Assembly (NCBI GenBank): GCA_023053545.1
Contig: JAKZAN010000006.1
Coordinates: 7,637,851 to 7,701,850 of the forward strand
Origin: Lepidurus packardi
Lineage: Eukaryota; Arthropoda; Branchiopoda; Notostraca; Triopsidae
DNA length: 64,000 nt
Direction: 5' to 3'
Below, one piece after another: positions 54,331-64,000 of this stretch; the first letter of the stretch is position 1; each line of letters starts with the position of its first letter. Position numbers and translations under genes: made by a program. A model generated the notes under the pieces. That model did no database searches. It worked only from the letters and a program-made list of their open reading frames with translations, and was not told the DNA's origin.

Positions 54331-57060
54331 GTGTTAAAGCTTATTTTGATGATCTGCGCTATGCGAAAGGCTTGGATTGGGGATTCTCACATTAACTTTC
54401 TATTCAGGCTGTACGTGGCTGCGACATTGCTCGGGTTTGAACAGGAGACATCTTGCTTTGTAACTTTGTAAAGGAAAGTCTGTACTATAGGAGCTCTCGG
54501 AAACGAGCTCAGTGCAGTCTGTAAATGGTATTGATCTGCTGAGGCCCTTGAAAATCCTTTTCGTGAGGAGGGAAAAAGAGCCGAAAGCCTGCCGCAAATC
54601 ATTGACAATGTAATCTGTTGAACCAGCTGCTTGTTATTTTCCCCCATTTTTTATTTTTTGCGTACCTTTATTTCCGCAATTCGAAGTCCCTGTAACGCAT
54701 TGCAGTCTCCAAAAATGCCGAGTGGATCTTTTACTTGATCCAATGGTCTTTCACCGGCCTTTATCAATCTTAGGGAAAAAACCGTAAAAAAGGCCAATGC
54801 CGAAGCCGAAGTGTTTACATAAGCAAGGTTTGGGAAGACCAACTGAGGAGTTTGGTATGTTCCATGACCATAGGCTTTTCTACAAAAAAAAATTTAAAAA
54901 ATGGGTGGCATATAGCATATGGTTAGGGTGACCTTATAAAAATTGTTCGTATTTTCGTTAAGTGAGCGGAGTCTTAGAGTATATAAACTTGGTGGGCGTT
55001 TGAATAAAACATTTTTTTCCTATGGGCAAGCCAATGGTACCCCCGCAATCTTGATCTTAAGTGTGGGACTCTGCATCCTTTTTTTCTCTGCAATGGTGTC
55101 CTCTCAGTGTGGGCCCAGAGATCAAGAGTTAGATGTAGCTAGACCACCCATAGTTTGCCTCATACACCCATATCTTCTCGTCTATCTTCTTTCCGTGTTC
55201 TTCATAATTTCCTAGTGCTTTTTTCTTTCCGTCTTATATTCCTGTAAAATGAGAGGGTCTAGTCTGTGATTCATCCTGGCACTAAGTGCTGGCACGCGAG
55301 TTGAAGGTGTTCAGCCAAATGCGTGCTGATAGCTGCTGACAAATGCTCACGAGACACATTTCTCCCCTCGAACTTTTTAAGTAGCAACAAATTTGATTAC
55401 GATCGCATTCCTCTACATTCCTTGAAGTGCGAGGTGTGGACCACGATGGCTTCAAGTGACGAGAGCTTATTTTCTACTTTTTTTCAGACTTTTTTGGTTG
55501 GAAACTAGCGCTTGATGTGTAGATGATACTGAAACTCCCAACTCCGTCAAGCGCGAAGTAGCAGTCCAAGTTGTTGTCGAAGAAGCGTAGCACAAAAGGA
55601 GCAAGTCTGGTCTCTTGCTTATCAAGCAACAACTTTCAGGGACCTTTTGTCCGTCGTTTTGCTCGTTCCTCGATGGCGTTTGAAGATTGGAGCTCCGGAA
55701 CACGCTCATCACAAGTTTATAGGCAAAAAATTAGATCTGCGCTTAATTACAGTGTGGTAAGCTGATGGCTAATGTCAAGGGAAAAGGTTTTGAGTTCATT
55801 GGGAGCATCCTGTTCCCGTTTTATTCCTCCACATCGCATCAGATCAGACGAAGGTTTTTATGCCGCCCCAAAGCCGAAAGTTGTAGGCTTTTCAAGGCTT
55901 ATTTGTGAGACTTGTTCTCAATAGGCCTGCTCGTTTCTTCACTTAGACGGTTCGCCTATTGTTGCCAATGAAGCTTATAACTTGGCAGCAGGCCTCTTCA
56001 CCCTGATCTGATCTTCTCCCGGGTCCTGCAACGGTTTCTGTTTGGCATTGATGAACAAGACATCCTCATCCTGTATTACGCGCGTCGTTTCCGTGTCCCT
56101 TGAATGGTTTCAACCATTCAAGATTCGTTTGTATATATTTCCTGCGACGTTTACCCCTTTTCTCTCCGACTTTTGAAAATATTTTAAACAAGAGGTTAGA
56201 CGGCTCCTTAATTCTTTTGGATTTGAAAAATAGCCCAAGATCGCAAAACTTAGCTGGTGTGTGGACTTTCTAAAAGAGTCTATAGGAGAAAAAGGAAGCG
56301 CCGTCCGTCCAAACGACCACGAGAATTTACCCCCTGGGTGGATGCTTAATAGGGAAGGAAGTGATCATAATGATGATCAGAGGCAGGAAGCGAAGAACCA
56401 CTTTTTCACTTGGCTTCACAGGGTTTCAATATGTTATCTGTTAACTCGAAGCTGAGATTCGCACCCATCCCTTAGAGATAAAAAGGGTACTTGTGAGGTT
56501 TTGGGCGCAGCAGCCCTGCAATCGTGCTGTGCTGTGCTGCTCTACCTATTCGAAAAGTCCCTACAAGCAACTTTTAAAGCTTTCTAAAAAAACTAAAACA
56601 AAAATCCTAAAAACAAAACAAAAAACGTATAAACTGATCCTGCAAAGCCAGCAAACCAAGCAAAGTTATTAGCTATGTACGACAACAAACTTAATTTGTT
56701 TTAATCCACTCGTCATTTGACTTATAGAGTCTCTTAACACTTAATTCCAACTCGCCATAAAAGACAGAGAAAAGTGTACTATCTTACGTATGGCTCCGTG
56801 GCACCTCATCAGGACTTCCATGGCATTCTGCCCAAAAGGCGTTGTGGGCATTGGGCCTAGTTACTTGTCTTACCTTCCCGTCTTTCTGATCTTCTACTCT
56901 TCTATCGTCCAACTGGACAACTCGAATGGACTCTCACTTGGAAACTAATCAAACTCGACTGCTATTGTCTTGCACATAATGTTTAGGGTGTGGGGGGATT
57001 TCGATCGCATCCGAGTTAGGTTGGTATAGGTTGTATAGTAGTACAGGAGGTTAGCGGAGG

Positions 57061-57265
57061 GACGAAGACACAAGGACGACTCGACAAAAGGACCCGACTT
57101 CAGGACTACGAACCCCTAACCTTAAGTTCTTAAGTCGGGACCGAAGTCCTTAAGTCGAGGTTCGTAGTTCTTATGTCGGGGTCGTCCTTGTGTCGCGTCG
57201 TCCTTGTGTTGCGTCGTCCTTATGTCGATTCGTCCTTCTGTCATACTTGTGTCGCGTTGCCGTTA
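57061..57265. repeat. Foldback region with tandem GTCGTCCTTGTGT units
   Basis: The left arm (57066-57116) reads in inverted orientation as GGGTTCGTAGTCCTGAAGTC and pairs with GGTTCGTAGTTCTTATGTCG on the right (57159-57178). The right arm contains repeated TCGTCCTTGTGTCGC units of 16-20 bp (57180-57260) with small variations, pairing with ACACAAGGACGACTCGAC on the left. The arms are short and imperfect. Confidence 0.7.
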
Positions 57266-59550
57266 GGGGGATGGTTGTTTGATTATGCAGGATGTCTTCT
57301 TGAAAAGTTTGATAAGTAAAACCCCGCTTAAAAGAATGCGCATGGTAATGAAGAGGGGGGTCCATGGTTTGACGCCAACTAGGTAGTCTGGGTGGTCATG
57401 TCTTGTAAAAGAATAGAATAGCAGTTGGACGTGTGGCTATCAGGAGGTCTTCATTCTGTTGTTGGAAAGATGCATCGATTTTTTTTATTTTGTTCTGTAT
57501 GGTGACGTGCAAAGTCCATGCTGTGTTCTTACAGTAGGCAGACACGAACTGCCAGTTTTTCTTCCTTACATTGTTGGACCTTTTCTTGTGGGGAGTTTGC
57601 TTTTTTGTTGCTGTAAACGACACTTCAAAGTGAGTGAATGACGGTTTTTTGTCATTATTACTCTCGAGACTGTTTAGAGTGTTGGGCTGTTGGGTGCCTC
57701 AAGTTCCTGACAGTTGCAACAGAACGTTTTTAACAAAAAGCAGATTCTTTTCCCCCTTTTTTTCTCTCCCAACTTCGTTTTCATTGTTGTAAGTAAGGTT
57801 CGCCTGAGATGCCTGAGATGAAAGCTACGGAACTTGCTGGAACTTCCCCGAGTTCTGTTTAACTCATTGACTGTACAGCACGTCCAATCTGGAGTGGAAT
57901 GACCAAATGCTAGTAGTACTCATATTTCCGCTCTTTCTCACGTCACTGTGCTCAGGACTGTACAGTACGTTCAGGAAAAGAAAGCTTTGAAGGGACAGGA
58001 AAAGAGTGTATGACCAGCTGATAAGATTACGCTACTTGTGCAATGAATGTGGTGCTGACTGCTCTTTAAACGCGTGTGAACAATGTCATTTGACTCCATG
58101 AACCAGCTGCAAACGTCGTTCGTCATGATATACACTACCAACCAACACTACACGAAGCTCTTTTTAGGGGCAGGAATCTCGTAACACGCATTTGAACCAA
58201 GTTTTGCTCAGTTTCAGAAACTGAGCCAATTCTTACAAAAATTAGAAGAAAGTTTTTACATTTGTTTCATTTTTTTCCCCACAATGCGTGAAACTAAATT
58301 CTTCACGTTCCACCCCTCATACCCCTCTTGGGTGTTCGCAATGTATTCCCCTAATGAGCCCAAACGCACAAAAAAACACACCCTTTTTAACACAAGAATG
58401 ACACGTGATCTCTTCCTTTTTTTCGTGTATTTCTCCCGCGAAATTGGAGTTTTCTGGTGGGCCAAAGTTTTTTTTTACATTTACCACAACCACCTCTTTT
58501 TTCTATATTTTGTCGTGGGTTCCCTTGAATAATAGCTATGGTGACCATTGCTTGCTAGTGCTGGCTATAGTGCTGGCTAGTGCTGTATTGCGGGCTAATG
58601 CTGGGAGCCATAAAGGCTTTTAAAAGGTTAAAAAGCCACTCCAAAGATACAAAAAACGGTTACCTGTGGTTCAGTGGCTTTATTTCGAGAACATTCCAAT
58701 GCAAATGCCTCTGCAAGTACAGACTCGCAGTTTTTGCGTAGCCTTGTCCTTTCTTCTTCTTTTCTATTCTTGCTTATACCCTTGTCTCGGAGGACAGAGG
58801 AGGTCTTTACCGTGATGATGGTCCCTTCACAACGACAAAAAGTTGGCTGTCAAAGCTGACTCCCCGTGTCAGAAGTCTTGTTGGCGGTTTCGGGGGGTCC
58901 CATCTCAAGGTGTGAAACCCCGACACTTGGTCCAAGAATTATTGGAAAACCCCCTACCGATTATATTCGTTTCTCCCTGGGCTTTCTGGGGGGACTTTGG
59001 ACTGCGTGTGATTGCAGAAATACTCGATAGCTTGCAGCGTCAACTTGGCTTCTCAAGGCATGAAGGGGATGCAAATCGTGGTTGTGTTTCACATGACTCA
59101 TGTGTCCTATTTCACATATTTCACATGTCAAATGCTGTTGGTTAATAAGCCGTTTGTGATGACCGGGGTTTGGGAGCAAATTGCGTTGCTTAGGCTTCCA
59201 AGAGAACAACACAATATTAGTATTTCCATTTAATAGACTGCCAATGCTAAAGGGGCTTTTTAAATTTTCAACTTTTCGCTCCAGGTTAGGATTTGAAAAA
59301 CGCTATTCTAAGTACGTCTACACTTTGAAAAATCTTTTTTGGTCCGCGTCGTTTTTGGGTTGGCGTTTTGCTCTTAGGGTAAGCCAACCGTTAGTGATAG
59401 TGTCGCGGTCGTTTAAGACAGGTTAAACTTTTTAGTTTTAGCTTTGGTGACAAGTGAGCCGCACCGAGAGCTTGGCTAAATCTTATATATATTTAAAAAA
59501 TTTAAATAAAGGTAAATGCTTTAGGCTTGTACATGAGTCCTCTTCTACAG

Positions 59551-59589
59551 ATTCCTTCTACGGATTCCTTCTGCGGATTCCTTCTGCGG
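59551..59589. repeat. 13-bp microsatellite-like tandem repeat
   Basis: Three copies of ATTCCTTCTRCGG in a row. Confidence 0.8.
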
Positions 59590-60365
59590 AGGAGACGCCT
59601 CGCTGCCAAGCAGGGTCGGTGAACAAGGTTTAAGAAGGTTTTAAGAAGGTTGAGAAGGTTGAAAAAGAAGAAAAAGACAAATTATGTCAATGGAGGAAGG
59701 GAGATACAGACGTGCTGTGTCAAACTGTCCATCAAGCTCATCCTGAAGCTTAACGAGACGGGTATTTAGCTTGAGCTGAAAATCGAGTAAACTACCTGGG
59801 CCCCACAATAGTCGTGTTACCTGTTGGCGGACGTGTATATCGCACCACAAACCCCGCAAACTATTGAGGTTTCGCTTAAAAGTACTCTAACAGTACTAGT
59901 ACAACAAAAGGCTTTTGGGTTGTGGAGACTTCCCTCAAACAAATATTGACTACTGATTAGCCAGCGATAGTTTACACAAGTTGAAAACCTGCATGCAATG
60001 CCGTTGTATATCTCTCGGGTGTAGATACCATACGTTTGCGTTTTGCTCGCCCTTCTTTGCACCTGTGACCGACATGCTATTATGCAAATGCAAATTACAG
60101 TCATTTAGAGTTTGGGGGGAGTCAGAGTCTTTTAAAACCCCAAACTTTGCCCTCCAGCCAAAGCTTCTTGAACATAATTCTTTAGATTTTTAAAAATTTT
60201 ATTTCTGTGATTTTAAAGATGGATCTCTCGAGACTATCATGTTTAATAAGCTTGATGGGGCGTTTTGCATTCTTTTATATTCTTATACATTTTTATATAT
60301 TCTTATATGACCTCCATTTCATATTCCATGCTTCACACTATTCACTCACATTTGTGAAGAAAGAG

Positions 60366-60528
60366 AGGCAGAAATTCACATTTTTTATTTAATATTATTA
60401 TTTTTATTCGTATTTTCACCTCTTTCCTTCGACTTCAGTGTTGAGGGGCAGACATAGAAATTTTTTATTTAATATTATTATTTTTATTATTATTTTCGCC
60501 TCTTTTTCCTTCGACGTCAGTGTTAGGG
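60366..60528. repeat. 80-bp tandem duplication
   Basis: Both copies contain TTTTTTATTTAATATTATTA, then TATTTTC-CCTCTTT and CCTTCGAC-TCAGTGTT, with a period of 80 bp and a few substitutions and indels. Confidence 0.8.
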
Positions 60529-63500
60529 GAGGGTTGTTTGTTGCATTCCCGGATCTTGGGTGTCATTAAAGTGCCGGGACGTTGAAAAGAAGGGTGGTTT
60601 TTCATATTTTTCGTCTCATTAGCATATTTGATGGCCAACAAATTGAATGTGAAACCAGCCTTATATGCATATATTAGGCTATTTGGCTTAATGACCTTTC
60701 CTATGGCGTTTCTTGACCAGGGAAATGAGAAAGAAAATAAAAATAAAATATGTTGAGGAAATTTAAGAACTGGTTGGGAAATTTTCTGTAGGCTAGATTT
60801 GCCTATCAAAATGACGTGGACATGGACACAAATATGACAGCCTAACCGTGAAAAGAGGCTGATCAAGATCTGTCGATCCTTATGTGTAAAAAAAAAGTCC
60901 AAAGTCGGTGTTGGGAAGAGATAGATTACATAGATTAGTAACAAGACCTTGTCATCGAGAGCTATTCATCATTGGCTTTCGGGTCCCCTCCTCTCATTTC
61001 GAAGGTGAGCACATGCACACGACACGACATGCGAAAAGTTTTATCCCGGCTCAAGATCTCTCGAGAATGTCACGTTTGTTTGCCCGCCAACAATAGAAGT
61101 CCCTTTCCCCCCCTATAGACCGATAATGCATTACCTACACACCTCAATGCCGCATTATACGCTTTTACAAACGTTTGATTGTTAACTCGGGAAAGGGGAA
61201 AAAGAAAAGAAAAAAAAAGAATGAAAAAGAAACGAGGGAGCTCGTTCCGGCAATCACGCGCTTATTCAGAAACCCATTCTTTAAGAGCCAAAGACCGAAA
61301 AGGAAAGGTGCTTTTCCATTTATTATTTTTGTATTAATTTTTTTTCTAGAACTTTTCGGTTTCTCAAAGTCGCACTGGGACCTTTTAAGGAGGCTGGAGA
61401 GCACGTGAAAAGGTAGACGAGACCGGGCTGCTGGGCTTGTCATAGACAGAAAATCTCCCTCCAAGTTGTGCCCTGCAGGCGTGTTCTTGGGTAGTTTGCT
61501 TCTTTCAGCCTGGGAAGTACACAAAATCACGAAAATATGTTAGTACGTGTGTGTATAGATGAGTATAGAGGTACAGTCGGCACTGGGACGTGCAGGCTCT
61601 CTGCGTAAACAACTCCTGTAAATGAGCTAGGAAAAGGGGAAAACATTTTTAGCTTCTGTCCGAAGCACACTTTTCGCTCACAAATACTCACAAATAAGAA
61701 AAGAGACGAGAAGATGAGGTTTCCAAGGTGATCTTTGTCCTCAACAGGTTGCCTTGGCATCAGCAGCAGTCGGAATGGAGTGTCCGAGACGGATTTCTGA
61801 GACGTAAATCCCCAGTCTAACGTAAAAAGAAAACAAACAAATAAATAAAAAAATTTATAAAAATGAAAGGCAGACAAAAAGGTACCTGAAAGCTTGTTAC
61901 AGTCGCTTTTGCTATCCGAAAAACTCGAAATTGACACAGAGGAAGTAATCTGATAGAAAGAAAAGTTTGTACCTGAAGTGAAAAGCTTGTCTTGACAGTC
62001 GACGTGCTGATCGCTTTTTTTATTAATTTCTTTTGTAACACTTGATCGATTGGATGTTTGGGAAGGAATCGGGAGTCAGGAAAGCAACAAAGACAGGGAT
62101 TTTGTCAATTAGCGTTAAAAGTTGGCTGCGTGACCGTGACGAATTATTTCTCCTCTTCTGATTCGTTAAAAGCCACTAGCACCGAAAACTCAACTTTGTT
62201 ACAGGTTACAGGTATAATCTAGTGGCCAAGGAGCAATGCAGCGTGTGAGTACGTAATGAGGGCACTCATTAGAAAGGCGGGAAGCCTTTGAGTCTGTCTA
62301 CAACCAGTGATTTGCATGTTAGCTGATACCTTTGCGCTTACGTGCCGGTGTAAATCTTCTAACGCAGAAAATAGTTATGAAATAACTTGACGCGTTTCAG
62401 CGTGGTTTTGGCTCGGGGCAAAAACTTTGCCACAAACCCCCCTAAAGCCTATGGAAATGATGCTGTAAAAAAGCATTTACTCTTAGGTTCAAAAAAATTT
62501 AAAAAAAGCATTTTAATTTTTACTTTTTAGCTCTCTCGGCGGTGTCAGATGACTTGGATTTCGTTTCGAAGCGGAATGTCTCGACTCAGAAGGAAGTTAT
62601 CCTTTCTTTTCTTTCTTTTGAATATTAAAAGGGTGAGAAATGTTACTCAACTCAAGTCAAGTCTTTATTAAAGCAGCAAGAGGCGAGAAAAACTGGTTGC
62701 ATATTCATGTTGGCAAACCGAACCGTTTTTCCATTTTCTCGTCAGATTCGGTAGCTGCCACCAACAATTCCTTTTTAGTCCTTCTTTTCTTCCTCTGGGG
62801 ATCGTGGAAGAGTTCTACCTGCGGACTTCTTAGCTTGAATGTCGATACGTAACATAAAACCGCGCCCTAGCCTTCAGCTCCTGAGATTTTTGCGATGCAT
62901 CCAGCATCCAGGTTGGTCCTCGCTATCAAAATGGCGAGTTATGTACACTAAAGCGTCCCATGCAGACAAAACAATAATGACTCAGGGATTTGCTATATAT
63001 TCGTATTTAGTATGTATGGTCAGCCAAAGCTTTGCGTATTGCATGATTCAGACTATAGTCAAAGGTTTATTGTGGCATTGGACCTTATTTTCATTTGAAA
63101 TTCATTTGAAACTCCGTGCAGTTTTTCTCTTTCTCTCGCTCTCTCAGTCTCTTTCTTGTGATACTTGGCTCATAAACTTTCCCAACAAGTCAATCTTGAA
63201 TGCTTGAATGCTAGATGCTCCTCGGGGGGTCGTCTTAACCGTTCCCAGGTAGGAAGAATAGTAGTCAAGTCTCGGTCTCTTTTTCTGAAAAGAAAAACTA
63301 TTTTCAGTGCTCTGGCCACGAGTTCGGGTGGTTCGGGCGACTTGGTCTCCATCTTGAGGAGCATACATATATATAGACCCCCATGTATAGCTGAAGCTTG
63401 AAACCATCCATCAGATCCTTAGCTTGGCTTTAAAACTGGGGTGCAGCACCAACATGCATACAAACACCGGTTCAGGTGCTCCTCCAACCAACCCAGTGCA

Positions 63501-63688
63501 TTTGCATAGAAAACTGATAGTCACGTGGGAGCTTACAAGACCGCGGCTTCATGTCTCGCGTAAAAGATGCAAACTTACATATACATGCTCAACAGAGAGA
63601 CAGCGATGAGTGAGCAAGAAACATCTTCGTCCACGAAACAGAAACGTCTTCATCTTCAACTTCACCTTCAGCGGCCATTGCGAAACTT

Positions 63689-63979
63689 TCATTGTTGTTT
63701 CTTTGCAACCCCTTGCGCGGGGGCGGAGCTTAGTATGTCGGTTGGTTTAGGTTCGAAGGGGCCTCTAGAGGGCTTTTTAGACTCGTGGGGTTCGGGATAA
63801 AGGGGCGAAGTTTGAACATTTGAATAAGAGTCATCCATCACACCCGAGTCTGGTAATGGAAGTCGCGGAAACAAGATGTGTGCCCGAGATTCTTGTATTG
63901 ATGACATTGGAATTCGGCAGGAATATACGTCTCTATTTGTCTGAAGATTACAACTGCTAGCGGGATTTTGAATTGTTCC
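63689..63979 (-). CDS. Possible 3' exon of an unidentified minus-strand gene
   Basis: The frame is open for 97 codons from an upstream stop (complement of 63980-63982) to its own stop at 63689. The product is Pro/Ser-rich and hydrophilic (RLPLPDSGVMDDSYSNV, TSPLYPEPHESKKPSRGP, ending GVAKKQQ), like a disordered protein tail. There is an internal ATG at 63905-63907 and a possible acceptor (GCTAGCAG) inside the frame. I recognise no family, so it may be chance. Confidence 0.22.
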   Translation of the reverse strand, partial: GTIQNPASSCNLQTNRDVYSCRIPMSSIQESRAHILFPRLPLPDSGVMDDSYSNVQTSPLYPEPHESKKPSRGPFEPKPTDILSSAPAQGVAKKQQ

Positions 63980-64000
63980 TTAGAGCTCGGATTATTCCGC

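Larger units (their letters stand above)
47479..63688. other. Probable first intron of the collagen gene, no coding sequence recognised
   Basis: 16.2 kb with no Gly-X-Y repeat exon and no family match on either strand. It is AT-rich, with homopolymer tracts. It carries the tandem and foldback repeats listed separately, an AT-rich block at about 53780-54330, and a perfect CRE (TGACGTCA) at 51486-51493. An independent gene with short exons could be hidden here. Confidence 0.5.

Overview
The window is animal nuclear DNA. Protein-coding genes are split by many short GT-AG introns (about 50-90 bp), both strands are used, and the proteins are metazoan orthologues. The composition, the compact introns and a SERCA with insect/crustacean-type alternative C-termini (tail VPEAIQIRM) suggest a pancrustacean arthropod, most likely a crustacean such as a branchiopod; the species assignment is inference. 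Splice junctions were traced by hand, checking that reading phase stays continuous and that family motifs run across each junction.

Layout. 1-11.6 kb: the 3' end of a GFRP-like gene (+), VPS29 (-), a TREX-family 3'-5' exonuclease with a large internal insertion (+), vitamin K epoxide reductase (+), a 914-bp non-autonomous DNA transposon with an 8-bp target duplication, and a complete 22-exon SGSM-type RUN/TBC RabGAP (-). 11.6-18.6 kb: about 7 kb without convincing coding sequence, probably holding SERCA regulatory DNA and 5' untranslated exons. 18.6-25.5 kb: the SERCA calcium pump (+) with two alternative C-termini, a MITE in one intron and a 2.2-kb alternatively used 3' intron. 26.4-31.5 kb: PRKRIP1 (-) and an SLC6 transporter (-) with a long N-terminal tail. 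32.6-45.2 kb: a gene-dense block with argininosuccinate lyase, TIMM22, PHF12 and Derlin (all +), PET100 (-), PPTC7 (+) and PPAN/Peter Pan (-). 47.1-64 kb: the first coding exon of a transmembrane (MACIT, type XIII/XXIII/XXV) collagen, followed by at least 16.5 kb that looks like its first intron. That stretch is AT-rich and carries tandem duplications, a foldback repeat and CRE-containing repeats. A possible minus-strand exon lies at the right edge.

The genes do not form an operon or one pathway. Several neighbours act in mitochondria (TIMM22, PET100, PPTC7) or the endoplasmic reticulum (SERCA, VKOR, Derlin); this may be chance. The most unusual points are the SERCA tail choice, the 190-residue TREX insertion, the structured repeats, and a few unassigned ORFs lying in introns or leaders of other genes.

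No known mobile-element protein, virus, CRISPR array, tRNA or rRNA was recognised.
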